A stretch of 64,000 nt of DNA from Ideonella sp. (GTDB lineage: Bacteria > Pseudomonadota > Gammaproteobacteria > Burkholderiales > Burkholderiaceae_C): positions 248,001 through 312,000 of the forward strand of contig JABTUC010000005.1 of assembly GCA_015075545.1 (NCBI GenBank), read 5' to 3'. Within the stretch, counting starts at the first letter, position 1. Every line of letters starts with the position of its first letter. Of this stretch, positions 28,284 through 37,547 are shown one piece after another. The position numbers and the translations under genes are program-made. The notes beneath the pieces are model-generated. The model saw only the letters and a program-made list of their open reading frames with translations. It did not search any database and was not told the origin of the DNA.

Positions 28284-30104
28284 ATGCCCAACGCGTTCGA
28301 CTTCTCTGCCTCGCCGTTCGACTGCCTCGACGCCGACGAGCAGCGCATGGTGCGCGACAACGTCGACATCGCCTACTTCCGCGACGACGAGACCGTGCTC
28401 GACCGCGACAGCGAACCGTTGCACCTGTTCGTGGTGATCAAGGGCCACGTCTCGCAGGTCGACGGCGACGAGCTGGTCGCCACCTACGGGCCCAACGACT
28501 GCTTCGACGGCCGCTCGCTGGTGGCGGGGCGCGCCAGCCACCGCTTCGTCGCCGCCGAGGAGGTGGTGGCCTACCAGCTGGCCAAGGCGACGGTGAATCA
28601 GCTCATCTCGCGCAACGCCACCTTCGGCGCGCTGCTGTTCTCCGACCTCTCCAACAAGCTCGGCGCGCTCGCGCAGCGCCACAGCCAGCGCGAGATGCAG
28701 GCGCTGACGATGTCGCGCGTCGGCCAGGCCTACCTGCGCCCGGCGCATACCGTCGACGGCGACGCCGACGTGGTGTCGGTGGCGCGGGTGATGCAGACGC
28801 AGCGCACCAGCAGCGTGCTGGTGCGCGACGGTGAACGCCTGGGCATCCTCACCAACACCGGGCTGCAACGCGCGATCGTCGACGGCCAGCCGCTGGCGCA
28901 GGTGCCGGCGCGCGCGCACGCCACGTTCGAGCTGGTGACGATCGCGCCGCGCTCGCCGCTGTTCGAGGCGCTGGCGCTGATGATCCAGCACCAGGTGCAC
29001 AGGCTGGTGGTCGTCGACGGCAGCGAGGTGGTCGGCCTGCTCGAGCAGCTCGACGTGCTGAGCTACCTGTCGAACCATTCGTACTTGATCACCGTGCAGA
29101 TCGTGCGCGCGCGCGATCTCGACGATCTGCGAGCCGCCGCCGCGCGCATCAACGGCCTGGTGGCGCTGCTGTACCGCGGCGGCACGCGAGTCGGCCAGAT
29201 CAGCCGGCTGGTGCAGGCGCTGAACGGCAAGCTGTTCGAGCGCACCTGGCAACTGGTGGCGCCGCCCGAGCTGCTGGCGGCGAGCTGCCTGTTCGTGATG
29301 GGCAGCGAGGGCCGCGGCGAACAACTGCTGAAGACCGACCAGGACAACGGACTCGTGCTGCGCGACGACGCGGTGCTCGACGACGCCGTCGTCGGCGCGG
29401 CCTGCGACCGCTTCTCTGCCGCGCTGAACGACTTCGGCTACCCCGAGTGCCCGGGCGGCATCATGGTCAGCCGCCCGGCGTGGCGACACCGCCAGAGCGA
29501 GTTCACCGCCACGGTGCGTCAGTGGCTGTTGCGGCCGAGCCCCGAAAGCCTGATGGCGCTGGCGATCTTCATCGACGCGCGCGCGGTGGCCGGCGACCCC
29601 TCGCTGCTGGCGCCGGTGCGCGCCGAAGTCGATCGCCTGGTCAGCGCCGACGACGCGCTGCTCGGCCGCTTTGCCGCAGCGATCGATTCGTTCCCCGCCG
29701 AAACCGGCGGCTGGTGGAACCGGCTGCTGCTGATCGGCGACACGGGCACGCAGTTGCTCGACGTCAAGAAGGCGGCGATCTTTCCGATCGTGCACGGCGT
29801 GCGCAGCCTGGCGCTGCGCGACCACGTGGCCGCGATCGGCACCGTTGCGCGGCTCGACGCGCTGGTGGCCGTGGGTCGGCTCGACGCCGCAATGGCCACC
29901 GACCTCACCGACAGCCTGCACTTCCTGATGGCGCTCAAGCTCAAGGCCGGCCTGGCCGAGATCGACACCGGCCGCGCGGTCAGCGGCGGCGTCGCGACGC
30001 AGCGCCTGAGCAGCCTGGAGCGCGATCTGCTGAAAGACGCGTTGGCGGTGGTCAAGCGGTTCAAGGCGCTGGTGCGCCACCAGTTCCACCTGGAAAGCGC
30101 ATGA
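28284..30104 (+). CDS. Cyclic-nucleotide/CBS/DUF294 putative nucleotidyltransferase
   Basis: A 606-residue signalling protein. Residues 10-135 look like a cNMP-binding (Crp-type) beta-roll, DSEPLHLFVVIKGHVSQVDG. Residues 150-270 form two CBS repeats with VMQTQRTSSVLVRDGERLGILT and HQVHRLVVVDGSEVVGLLEQ. Next comes the DUF294 nucleotidyltransferase with MGSEGRGEQLLKTDQDNGLV, which has the G-S and D-x-D type metal site (TDQDN). A DUF294 C-terminal helical domain closes it. Its stop overlaps the exonuclease start (ATGA). This pair is often next to actP-type permeases; its biochemical target is unknown, though adenylyl or uridylyl transfer in response to a nucleotide ligand is plausible. Confidence 0.9.
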   Translation: MPNAFDFSASPFDCLDADEQRMVRDNVDIAYFRDDETVLDRDSEPLHLFVVIKGHVSQVDGDELVATYGPNDCFDGRSLVAGRASHRFVAAEEVVAYQLAKATVNQLISRNATFGALLFSDLSNKLGALAQRHSQREMQALTMSRVGQAYLRPAHTVDGDADVVSVARVMQTQRTSSVLVRDGERLGILTNTGLQRAIVDGQPLAQVPARAHATFELVTIAPRSPLFEALALMIQHQVHRLVVVDGSEVVGLLEQLDVLSYLSNHSYLITVQIVRARDLDDLRAAAARINGLVALLYRGGTRVGQISRLVQALNGKLFERTWQLVAPPELLAASCLFVMGSEGRGEQLLKTDQDNGLVLRDDAVLDDAVVGAACDRFSAALNDFGYPECPGGIMVSRPAWRHRQSEFTATVRQWLLRPSPESLMALAIFIDARAVAGDPSLLAPVRAEVDRLVSADDALLGRFAAAIDSFPAETGGWWNRLLLIGDTGTQLLDVKKAAIFPIVHGVRSLALRDHVAAIGTVARLDALVAVGRLDAAMATDLTDSLHFLMALKLKAGLAEIDTGRAVSGGVATQRLSSLERDLLKDALAVVKRFKALVRHQFHLESA

Positions 30105-30739
30105 GGCTCGGCCCGCTGGAGCCGCTGCGCCGCGGCTGGCTGCTGTACCACCTGGCCGACCCGCAGTTTGCGTTCATGTACGACGCGCCGCCGCGCAACG
30201 AGTGGGTGACGCTCGACTGCGAGACCACCGGGCTCGACGTGCATCGCGACCAGATCATCTCGATCGGCGCCGTGCGCATCGTCGGCAGCCGCCTGTTGAC
30301 CAGCCAGCGGCTCGAACTGCTGGTGCGTCCCGAGCGCGCGCCCACCGCCGACAGCGTGCGCGTGCACCGCCTGCGCGAGCGCGACGTGGCTGCCGGCATG
30401 AAGCCCGAGGACGCGATGCGGCGGCTGCTCGAGTTCATCGGCAGCCGGCCGCTGGTGGGCTACTACCTCGAGTTCGACGTGGCGATGATCAATCGCGAGA
30501 TCTGGCCGATGCTCGGTGTGCGGCTGCCGCAGCCGAAGATCGAGGTGTCGGCGATGTACTACGACTACAAGAACCGCAAGCGGCCGGCCCACGAGCGCGA
30601 CACCATGATCGACCTGCGCTTCCAGACCATGATGAACGACCTCGCGTTGCCGACCTTCGATGCACACGACGCGCTCAACGACGCGGTGATGGCGGGGCTG
30701 GCTTTCGTCAAGCTGCGGGGTCTGCTGGGGGAAGCCTGA
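30101..30739 (+). CDS. DEDDh 3'-5' exonuclease (DnaQ-like)
   Basis: A 212-residue exonuclease of the DnaQ/PolC-proofreading type. Motif Exo I is LDCETTGLD, Exo II is YYLEFDVAMINRE, and Exo III is FDAHDALNDAVMAG with the His of the DEDDh class. It is translationally coupled to the DUF294 protein (ATG within its stop). Such pairs are conserved next to acetate permease genes in many proteobacteria. The protein may process RNA or small nucleotides rather than proofread DNA (inference). Confidence 0.9.
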   Translation: MRLGPLEPLRRGWLLYHLADPQFAFMYDAPPRNEWVTLDCETTGLDVHRDQIISIGAVRIVGSRLLTSQRLELLVRPERAPTADSVRVHRLRERDVAAGMKPEDAMRRLLEFIGSRPLVGYYLEFDVAMINREIWPMLGVRLPQPKIEVSAMYYDYKNRKRPAHERDTMIDLRFQTMMNDLALPTFDAHDALNDAVMAGLAFVKLRGLLGEA

Positions 30740-30809
30740 AGGCGCCGAGCCGGCGTCCTCGGCTGCCATGCCACGCGGGCGGCCGCGCCGCATTGCGACC
30801 ACACTGGCT

Positions 30810-31664
30810 TCAGGCCGCCGGCGGTTCGGCGTGCTTGAAGAACCAGCCGCGTGCTCCGCTGGCGTCGAAGCGCTGCCAGTTCTGCGGATCCTGCCGCAGC
30901 CGATCGGCCAGCACGTACATCGCCAGCGGGTTCATTCCCATGCCGACATGGCTGGCGGCGATCTCGATGTTCTCGGTGTGCGGCAGCACGTCGTTGACGC
31001 TGCAGTGCCAGGCCACGACGCCGTCGGTGCGCGAGAAGATCGAGGTCGTCGGCACCGGCGGCGCGACACGCAGCTGCTGGTGCAGCCGCGGGTCATCGCG
31101 CACCTTCTGACCGCTCATGAGTTCGTAGATCCGCCAGGCGTTGGTGTGACGCGGATGGCCGGCGAAAGGCGAGCCGAGCGTGACCACGCAGCGCACGAGA
31201 TCGGGCATCTCCTTGGCGAACTCGCGCGCATAGACTCCGCCCAGACTCCAGCCGACCAGGCTGACCTGACGGCCATGCCGGTCGGCCAGCCGCTGCAGGC
31301 GCTCGCGGCAGGCCTGCAGCACGCCCTGCCGCGGCCCCAAGTTGAAGCCCTGCTTCCAGGCATGCGTCCAGTGCCCGCGGCGGCGCAGGAAGCTGCGCAG
31401 CAGCGCGGTGCTGATGTCCGATGCCGCCAGCCCGGGGAACACCAGCACCGGATGGCCGTCGCCGCTGGGCAGGCGATCGAGCCAGGGAGTCGCCAACGCC
31501 AGCGCCGCGGCTTCCCACGGCGCGCGCGCCTCCAGCATCATCAGCAGTGCGCCGGGAGCACCGGTGGGATGGTTCCCGGCCGCGAGCTTGGTCAGCCGCC
31601 GCAGGTTGGACCGTGTCTTCATTCGGGCGCGCTCTTGCGCGGCCTCTCGCAACAACGATGACAT
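30810..31664 (-). CDS. Alpha/beta hydrolase, lipase/esterase type
   Basis: A 284-residue cytoplasmic alpha/beta-hydrolase. VLVFPGLAASDIS holds the first strand, VSLVGWSLGGVYAREFA is the nucleophile elbow G-x-S-x-G with Ser in WSLGG, TDGVVAW supplies the probable Asp and ASHVGMGMNP the His. The region resembles PGAP1-like or triacylglycerol lipase folds. Start at 31664 (MSSLLREAAQ) or 31622 (MKTRSN) are both possible; neither has a signal peptide. It is alone on its strand, 38 bases beyond the gmhB stop. Confidence 0.82.
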   Translation of the reverse strand: MSSLLREAAQERARMKTRSNLRRLTKLAAGNHPTGAPGALLMMLEARAPWEAAALALATPWLDRLPSGDGHPVLVFPGLAASDISTALLRSFLRRRGHWTHAWKQGFNLGPRQGVLQACRERLQRLADRHGRQVSLVGWSLGGVYAREFAKEMPDLVRCVVTLGSPFAGHPRHTNAWRIYELMSGQKVRDDPRLHQQLRVAPPVPTTSIFSRTDGVVAWHCSVNDVLPHTENIEIAASHVGMGMNPLAMYVLADRLRQDPQNWQRFDASGARGWFFKHAEPPAA

Positions 31665-31702
31665 GTTAGCCAGCGGATGATCGCTGCGCTGGAGGGGTGT
31701 CC

Positions 31703-32269
31703 CTAGTCTGTGGCGCCGCTGCCACCGACGAGCGCTTCCGCACACCTGCCGAGGTCGGCGTAGACGGCGTCGGCCTGCTGCTCGTCGCCGTGGCTCAACG
31801 GCTGGCCGCTGCGTACCAGCAGGCAGCGCGCGACACCCGCGGCGCGGCCCGCCTGCACGTCGGACAGCCGGTCGCCGACCATCGCGCTGGCCGGCAGGTC
31901 GAGCGACAGCTCGCGCGCCGCGCTCAGCAGCATGCCCGGTGCCGGCTTGCGGCAATCGCACTGCAGCCGATACGCGGCCACCGTCGCATCGGGCAGATGC
32001 GGGCAATGCACGACGGCGTCGAGTCGCACGCCTTCGGCCGACAGGGCCGCACGCATGTGCGCGGTGAAGCGTTCGTAGTCATCGTTCGAGTACAGGCCGC
32101 GTGCGATGCCGCTCTGGTTGGTCACCACCACCAGGCGCCAGCCCGCGCGCTGCAGCCGCGCGAGTCCCTGCGCACTGCCGGGCACCAGGGCGAAGTCTTC
32201 GACGCGGTAGGTGTAACCGTGGTCGACGGTGATCACGCCATCGCGATCGAGGAAGACGGCGCGGTGCAT
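31703..32269 (-). CDS. gmhB: D-glycero-beta-D-manno-heptose-1,7-bisphosphate 7-phosphatase
   Basis: A 188-residue HAD phosphatase of the ADP-heptose pathway. The nucleophile loop is FLDRDGVITVDHGY, followed by VVTNQSGIARG, HCPH...CDCRKPAPGMLL with zinc-binding Cys/His residues typical of GmhB, and VGDRLSDVQAGRAAG. It makes heptose 1-phosphate, the substrate of the adenylyltransferase encoded just upstream, and is transcribed with it. Confidence 0.93.
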   Translation of the reverse strand: MHRAVFLDRDGVITVDHGYTYRVEDFALVPGSAQGLARLQRAGWRLVVVTNQSGIARGLYSNDDYERFTAHMRAALSAEGVRLDAVVHCPHLPDATVAAYRLQCDCRKPAPGMLLSAARELSLDLPASAMVGDRLSDVQAGRAAGVARCLLVRSGQPLSHGDEQQADAVYADLGRCAEALVGGSGATD

Positions 32270-32305
32270 CAGTTCGGCGCCAGTTCGCCGCGGCGGACCG
32301 AGCGT

Positions 32306-32776
32306 TCAGCCACCGCGGATGCGCTCGACGAGCCGGCTCGTCGAGTAGCCGTCGACGAACGCGATCGCCACGGCGCGCCCGCCCCAGCTGCGCACCAGCG
32401 CTGTCTCGCGCAGCGTTTCGATGTCGTAGTCGCCGCCTTTCACGTAGACGTCGGGGCGCACGCGCTCGATCAGCTCGCACGGCGTCGACTCGTCGAAGAC
32501 GACGACGAAGTCCACCGCCTGCAGCGCCGCCACCACGGCGGCACGGTCGGCCTCCGCGTTGAGCGGGCGCCCGGGTCCCTTGCCCAGCCGGCGCGCCGAG
32601 GCGTCGCTGTTGACCCCCACCAGCAGCGCCGCGCCGAGCGCGCGTGCCTGCGCCAGGTAGGTCACGTGGCCGCGGTGCAGCACGTCGAACACGCCGTTGG
32701 TGAACACCAGCGGCCGCGGCCAGCCGTCGTGCGCGACCTGCTGCGGACTCAGGATCTTGTCGGAAGGCAGCGGCAC
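32306..32776 (-). CDS. rfaE2: D-glycero-beta-D-manno-heptose 1-phosphate adenylyltransferase
   Basis: A 156-residue nucleotidyltransferase corresponding to the C-terminal half of E. coli HldE. FTNGVFDVLHRGHVTYL contains the HxGH motif (as HRGH); VGVNSDASARRLGKGPGRPL and YVKGGDYDIETL follow. It transfers AMP to heptose 1-phosphate. No ATG fits; GTG 32776 gives VPLPSDKILSPQQV at the start, matching stand-alone RfaE2 proteins. The start is 43 bases from the divergent gmhA start. The kinase half is separate (34439). Confidence 0.9.
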   Translation of the reverse strand: MPLPSDKILSPQQVAHDGWPRPLVFTNGVFDVLHRGHVTYLAQARALGAALLVGVNSDASARRLGKGPGRPLNAEADRAAVVAALQAVDFVVVFDESTPCELIERVRPDVYVKGGDYDIETLRETALVRSWGGRAVAIAFVDGYSTSRLVERIRGG

Positions 32777-32819
32777 AATGCGTGGGCTGCGGCCGCGACG
32801 GCCGCGCGAAGGAACCGCA

Positions 32820-33386
32820 TTGAGTCTACCCTTTGCCCAGCATCTGGCGCAGCACCGCGAGCTGTTCGCGCGGCTCGACTCTATGGCGCCCGACGTGGCG
32901 CGCGCCGCGCAACGCCTGAGCGATGCCTTGCGCAACGGCGGCAAGCTGATGTTCTGCGGCAACGGCGGGTCGGCGGCCGACAGCCAGCACCTGGCCTCGG
33001 AGTTCACCGGCCGCTTCGTCGACGACCGGAGGCCGCTGGCCGCGCTGGCGCTGTCGACCGACAGTTCGGCGCTGACCTGCATCGCCAACGACTACGCGTT
33101 CGACCAGGTGTTCGAGCGCCAGTTGCGCGGCCTGGGGCGTGCGGGCGACGTGCTGGTCGCGATCTCCACCTCGGGCAAGTCGGCCAACGTGCTGCGCGCG
33201 GTGCACGCCGCGCGCGAACTCGGCATCGGCGTGGTCGGCCTGCTCGGCCGCGACGGCGGGCCGCTGAAGCCGCTGTGCGACGTGCCGCTGGTGGTGCCCA
33301 GCGACACCACGGCGCGCATCCAGGAGGCGCACATCTTCATCGGCCACACGCTGTGCGCGATGGTCGAGGAGGCGCTGGGGCTGTAG
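32820..33386 (+). CDS. gmhA: Phosphoheptose isomerase
   Basis: A 188-residue SIS-domain isomerase that converts sedoheptulose 7-phosphate to D-glycero-D-manno-heptose 7-phosphate, the first step of LPS inner-core heptose synthesis. FCGNGGSAADSQHLASE and AISTSGKSANVLRA are sugar-phosphate binding loops; EAHIFIGHTLCAMVEE is at the end. The start is most likely TTG 32820 (LSLPFAQHLAQHREL), with AAGGA eight bases before. It is the only gene of the pathway here on the + strand, ending 4 bases from the convergent hldD stop. Confidence 0.92.
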   Translation: MSLPFAQHLAQHRELFARLDSMAPDVARAAQRLSDALRNGGKLMFCGNGGSAADSQHLASEFTGRFVDDRRPLAALALSTDSSALTCIANDYAFDQVFERQLRGLGRAGDVLVAISTSGKSANVLRAVHAARELGIGVVGLLGRDGGPLKPLCDVPLVVPSDTTARIQEAHIFIGHTLCAMVEEALGL

Positions 33387-33390
33387 GCGA

Positions 33391-34389
33391 TCACCCGGCC
33401 GGCTGATCGGCCAGCCAGCGGATGTAGCGCCGCACGCCGGTGGCGACGTCGGCAAAAGCGTGGTCGCAGCCGGCAGCGCGCAGCGCGCCGAGGTCGGCCT
33501 GCGTGAAGCACTGGTACTTGCCGACCAGCGCGGCGGGGAAGTCGACGTACTCGACGATGCCGCGCGCCACCAGCTCCGGCAGCGGCAGCGGCGGTTCGCC
33601 GGCGCGCTCGCGCCAGCCGTTGACCACCGCGTGCGCCACGTCGTTGAACGGCTGCGCGCGGCCGCTGCCGACGTTGAAGACGCCCTTGACGCCGCCGTGC
33701 TGCAGGAACCACAGGTTGATGGCAACCACGTCGTCGACGCTGACGAAATCGCGCGCCTGCTCGCCGGGCCCGTAGCCGCCGTAGGCGCCGAACAGCCGCA
33801 CCCGCCCCTCGGCGCGGTATTGCGTGCTGTGGTGGAACGCCACCGACGCCATGCGGCCCTTGTGCTGCTCGTGCGGCCCGTAGACATTGAAGTAGCGCAG
33901 GCCCACCACCTGGGCGCCGCTGGCCGGCAGCAGGCGCCGCACCACCTGGTCGGCGAGCAGCTTGGAGTAGCCGTAGACGTTGAGCGGCTGCTCGTGCGGT
34001 GGCGCCTCGCGAAAAACCGTGCTGCCGCCGTAGACCGCCGCCGACGAGGCGTAGATCAGCCGCGTGCCGTGCGCCTGGCAGGCGTCGAGCAGATCCTTGG
34101 TGCAGCGGTAGTTCTGCGCCATCATCAGGCGGCCGTCGTGCTCCATGGTGTCGGAGCACGCACCCTGGTGCAGCACGGCGTCGACGCGACCGAACTCGCC
34201 GCGCGCGAAGCGCGGGTAGAACTCGTCCCTGTCGAAGTAGTCGGCGATGTTTGCGCCGAGCAGGTTGGCGTACTTCGCGCCGTGGTGAAGGTCGTCGACC
34301 GCGACGATGTCGTCGGCGCCCAGCGCGTTGAGGCCGCGCAGCAGGTTGGCCCCGATCATGCCGGCGGCGCCGGTGACCACCAGTCTCAT
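33391..34389 (-). CDS. hldD: ADP-L-glycero-D-manno-heptose 6-epimerase
   Basis: A 332-residue short-chain NAD(P)-dependent epimerase producing ADP-L-glycero-D-manno-heptose for LPS. The Rossmann motif is [16 protein letters not shown]; the Y-x-x-x-K active site is in [10 protein letters not shown], and [15 protein letters not shown] is a family signature. The length is standard. It is in one unit with rfaE1 and the glycosyltransferase upstream. Confidence 0.95.
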   Translation of the reverse strand: MRLVVTGAAGMIGANLLRGLNALGADDIVAVDDLHHGAKYANLLGANIADYFDRDEFYPRFARGEFGRVDAVLHQGACSDTMEHDGRLMMAQNYRCTKDLLDACQAHGTRLIYASSAAVYGGSTVFREAPPHEQPLNVYGYSKLLADQVVRRLLPASGAQVVGLRYFNVYGPHEQHKGRMASVAFHHSTQYRAEGRVRLFGAYGGYGPGEQARDFVSVDDVVAINLWFLQHGGVKGVFNVGSGRAQPFNDVAHAVVNGWRERAGEPPLPLPELVARGIVEYVDFPAALVGKYQCFTQADLGALRAAGCDHAFADVATGVRRYIRWLADQPAG

Positions 34390-34438
34390 GCCGCCCCCTG
34401 CGCCCGGCCAGTCGGCGTTCGATGGGGCCGGTAGTCGA

Positions 34439-35374
34439 TCACTCGAACAGCTCCTCGTAGGTCACGTTGGCGGTGCCGAAGCGGCTGACCACGATGCCGG
34501 CCGCGCGGTTGGCGATCGGCACCGCTTCGCGCGGGCTGAGGCCGGCGGCCAGCATCGCCGCCATCGTCGCGATCACGGTGTCGCCGGCGCCGGTGACGTC
34601 GAACACCTGCTGCGCCTGCGCGCTCACGTGCAATGCGCCGCGCGCATCGAACAGCGACATGCCCTCCTCGGAGCGCGTCAGCAGCACGTTGTCGATGCGC
34701 TGCTCGGCGCGCAGCCTCGTCGCCAGCGCGGCGAGCTGCGCCTCGTCGTCCCACGGCCCGACGGCGGTGGCCAGCTCGCTGCGGTTGGGGGTGATCACGC
34801 TGGCACCGGCGTAGCGCGAGAAGTCGCGCCCCTTGGGGTCGACCAGCACCGGTTTGCCGGCGCTGCGCGCGAGCTGAATCATGCGCGCGATGTGCGTCAG
34901 ACCACCCTTGCCGTAGTCGGAGAACAGCACGGCGTCGTGCTCGGGCAGCACGCGCTCGAAGTCGTCGAGCATCTGCGCCAGCAGCTCATGGTCGGGCCGG
35001 TTCTCGAAATCCACCCGCAAGAGCTGCTGCGAGCGGCCGACGACGCGCAGCTTGATCGTGGTGCGCAGCGCCGGATCCTGGCCCAGCACGCGCTGCACAC
35101 CCTCGCGCTGCAGCAGCCGCACCAGCGCGTGCGCCGGTTCGTCGTCGCCCATCACGGTGAGCAGCGTGGCGCCGGCGCCGAGCCTGCGTACGTTGAGCGC
35201 GACATTGGCGGCGCCGCCGAGGCGCTCTTCCTCGCGCTGAACCAGCACCACCGGTACCGGTGCCTCGGGCGAGATGCGCTCGACCTGGCCGAACCAGTAG
35301 CGGTCGAGCATGGCGTCGCCCACCACCAGCACGCGGGCGGCCTCGAGGCGGGCACGGGTGATCGCGGTCGTCAT
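34439..35374 (-). CDS. rfaE1: D-glycero-beta-D-manno-heptose-7-phosphate kinase
   Basis: A 311-residue PfkB/ribokinase-fold kinase, the N-terminal half of E. coli HldE as a separate protein. [15 protein letters not shown] opens the fold; [17 protein letters not shown] binds sugar, and [19 protein letters not shown] holds the catalytic Asp and anion hole. It phosphorylates heptose 7-phosphate at C1. The ATG overlaps the stop of the glycosyltransferase upstream (ATGA, 35371-35374), indicating translational coupling. Confidence 0.94.
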   Translation of the reverse strand: MTTAITRARLEAARVLVVGDAMLDRYWFGQVERISPEAPVPVVLVQREEERLGGAANVALNVRRLGAGATLLTVMGDDEPAHALVRLLQREGVQRVLGQDPALRTTIKLRVVGRSQQLLRVDFENRPDHELLAQMLDDFERVLPEHDAVLFSDYGKGGLTHIARMIQLARSAGKPVLVDPKGRDFSRYAGASVITPNRSELATAVGPWDDEAQLAALATRLRAEQRIDNVLLTRSEEGMSLFDARGALHVSAQAQQVFDVTGAGDTVIATMAAMLAAGLSPREAVPIANRAAGIVVSRFGTANVTYEELFE

Positions 35375-36480
35375 CGCGCCGCGATGATGCCTGAAGGCGC
35401 GGCCCGCGGATGCAGCCTTCGCCACGCTGCCAGCACCTCGCCGACCTCGATGTCCATCAACGCAGCGCCCGGCGTCGGCGGACGGGGGCCGAGCATCACC
35501 ACGTTGCCGCTGGCCGAGCGCGGCAGCCAGCGGCCCCAGCCGGCGCTGCCATACAGCACGACGAGCGGGCAATCCATCGCCCCCGCGACGTGCGCGGGCC
35601 CGGTGTCGACCGACACCATGCTGTGGGCCTGCGCGGTCAGCGCCACCAGGCGCTGCAAGGTGGGCTTCATCGCCGCGATGTTGGCGACGCGGCCTTCTGC
35701 GGGCGGCACCCCCACGGCGTCGACGATTTCCTGCGTCAGCCGCGCCTCGCGCGTCGAGCCGCAGACGAGAACGGCGGCGCCGGGCACCTCGGCCAGCAGC
35801 GCGCGGATGACCGCTGCCCAACGTTGCGCCGGCCAGTGCTTGTCGTGCGTCGCGGTGGCGATTCGCCCGCGCTTGTGCGTCTTCTTGTGGCCCGGTTGCA
35901 CCAGCACCAGCGGCCGCCCCGCGAGGCCATGCTGTTGCAGCCACTGCCGCGTCTGGTGCGCCCACTCAGGCGGCATGTGTAGCCGCGGCCGCGCTGGCAC
36001 CGGCGGGCGCACCGCCGGACCCTGCAGGCCCGGCGCGTCGAGTTGCGCGATGTCGAGCCACCAGTCGGCCCAGTGCGCATCGTCGCCCGGCCAGTGCTCC
36101 CAGGCGCGCACCAGGCGCGACTCGGGAATCCGCGCGTGCTGGACGATGGCCTCGCCGAAACGGTCGCGCTCGCAGTGGTAGACGGGGCCGCGATGCGCAC
36201 GCAGCCAGGCGTCGGCGTGCCAACGCGAGGGCGTCAGCCAGTGCGGCATGCGGCGGCTAAACACCATGCGCAGCTCCGACACCGCTGGGTCGGTCTGCAG
36301 CAGCACCGGCGTCCACGGGCCCGATGCCAGCAGATGCACCGGCTTGCCGTAGCGCTGCGCCAGCGCTTCGAGCAGCACGGTGAGCAGCACGCAATCGCCC
36401 ACCGACGGGAAACGGATCACCAGCGGCGCTTCGGCATCGGCCGTGTGCGTGGCGTGCAGGTCGGAGGCGTCGATCGGCAT
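35371..36480 (-). CDS. Family 9 glycosyltransferase (heptosyltransferase-like)
   Basis: A 369-residue GT9 family protein like the LPS heptosyltransferases. The N-terminal half has VIRFPSVGDCVLLTVLLEAL, the usual R-x-x-S/G-x-G-D motif with Asp as candidate catalytic base. The C-terminal half has VLVQPGHKKTHKRG, VLVCGSTREARL and MVSVDTGPAHVAGAMDCPLV, the nucleotide-sugar binding SVDTGPxHxA motif. The acceptor is unknown, but its operon with rfaE1 and hldD makes an LPS core role likely. Confidence 0.9.
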   Translation of the reverse strand: MPIDASDLHATHTADAEAPLVIRFPSVGDCVLLTVLLEALAQRYGKPVHLLASGPWTPVLLQTDPAVSELRMVFSRRMPHWLTPSRWHADAWLRAHRGPVYHCERDRFGEAIVQHARIPESRLVRAWEHWPGDDAHWADWWLDIAQLDAPGLQGPAVRPPVPARPRLHMPPEWAHQTRQWLQQHGLAGRPLVLVQPGHKKTHKRGRIATATHDKHWPAQRWAAVIRALLAEVPGAAVLVCGSTREARLTQEIVDAVGVPPAEGRVANIAAMKPTLQRLVALTAQAHSMVSVDTGPAHVAGAMDCPLVVLYGSAGWGRWLPRSASGNVVMLGPRPPTPGAALMDIEVGEVLAAWRRLHPRAAPSGIIAAR

Positions 36481-36516
36481 GCGGCAGCGGCGCGGAATTC
36501 GGTAGCGTGGCGGGCC

Positions 36517-37431
36517 CTAACCGGTGACCGCTGCGTATCGCAGCCGCTGCCGCAGTGCCAGCAGTTCGTTGCCCACCAGCGCCGCCAGCACCAGCGTGCC
36601 GCCGGTCAGCGTGGCCCGCGCGGGCACCTCGTCGGCGCCCAGCCAGGCCCAGGCCACCCCGAAGATCACCTCGAGCAGCGCCAGCAGCGCGATCTCGGGG
36701 CCTGGCAACACGCGCGTCAGCCAGACCACGATGAGGCACGGAATCGCCAGTTGCACCACCCCCAGCAGGGCAAGCAACCCGAGGTCGTGCGCCGAGGCGC
36801 GCATCGGCCAGGCCAGCGGCAAGGTGACGAGCGAGGAGATCACCGCTCCGATCCACACCGCGCCGAGCATGTCGTGAGCCGGCTCGTCGGGGTCGCCGCT
36901 GCCGTGGGCGATGTGCTGCAGCAACGTCCAGTTGGCGGCACCGGCCAGCGGCACCGCGAGCGCCACCGACATGCCGGCGAGTGCCCCGCTGAGCTGCATC
37001 TCGCGGCCGAACATCCAGCCGATGCCGACGCCGGCGAACGCGATAGCGGCCCAGGTGCGGCGCGGCAGCCGGTGATGCAGCACCACGCGGGCGAACAGCG
37101 CGGTGACCAGCGGGCCGATCGCCAGCGTCACCAGCACGTTGGCCACCGTGGTCAGTGTGATCGCCACCATGAAGGCGGTGAACATCACCGCCCAGCACAG
37201 CCCCGAAGCCCACAGCGGCCAGCGGCCGCGCAGCAGCTCGCGCCACGACGACGGGCCGCGCAGCACCGACAGCCCGACGGTCAGTGCGAGCACGGTGAAG
37301 GCGCTGCGCCAGAACGTGACCTCGAAGCTCGCGGCCGCATCGAGGTGCCGCGTGACCACGCCGGCGATGCTCCACATCAGCGTGACGAGGATCATCAGGA
37401 ACACCGCGCGCGTGTGGGTCATGCCTTGCAT
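36517..37431 (-). CDS. DMT-superfamily (EamA) permease
   Basis: A 304-residue inner-membrane protein with ten predicted helices and two EamA repeats. MTHTRAVFLMILVTLMWSIAG opens it; VARHLDA-like RHLDAAASFEVTFWRSAFTV is typical of the first repeat. GPEIALLALLEVIFGVAWAWL marks the second. The exported metabolite is unknown. It differs clearly from the other EamA protein at 22485. It lies between the LPS glycosyltransferase and typA, all on the - strand. Confidence 0.88.
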   Translation of the reverse strand: MQGMTHTRAVFLMILVTLMWSIAGVVTRHLDAAASFEVTFWRSAFTVLALTVGLSVLRGPSSWRELLRGRWPLWASGLCWAVMFTAFMVAITLTTVANVLVTLAIGPLVTALFARVVLHHRLPRRTWAAIAFAGVGIGWMFGREMQLSGALAGMSVALAVPLAGAANWTLLQHIAHGSGDPDEPAHDMLGAVWIGAVISSLVTLPLAWPMRASAHDLGLLALLGVVQLAIPCLIVVWLTRVLPGPEIALLALLEVIFGVAWAWLGADEVPARATLTGGTLVLAALVGNELLALRQRLRYAAVTG

Positions 37432-37470
37432 TCAGAGGGCCGCAACGCGGCCCGGGCGTGCTTCATGCGG

Positions 37471-37493
37471 GAGCCCCCTCGCGGAGGGGGCTC
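37471..37493 (-). terminator. Perfect 10-bp hairpin downstream of typA
   Basis: GAGCCCCCTC and GAGGGGGCTC pair over a 3-base loop (GCG) in the 116-base gap between the typA stop and the EamA start. No T-run follows on the - strand. It is well placed to end or protect the rimP...typA message, but without a T-run its terminator role is only likely. Confidence 0.55.
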
Positions 37494-37547
37494 GGGGGAG
37501 CGAACGGAACGGCGAAGCCGAGGCATTCGGCTGCGCACCCGCTGCAG

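Noticed and set aside
28248-30089. 613-codon - strand frame opposite the DUF294 gene
   Set aside because: Shadow frame; the + strand reading has cNMP, CBS and nucleotidyltransferase motifs.
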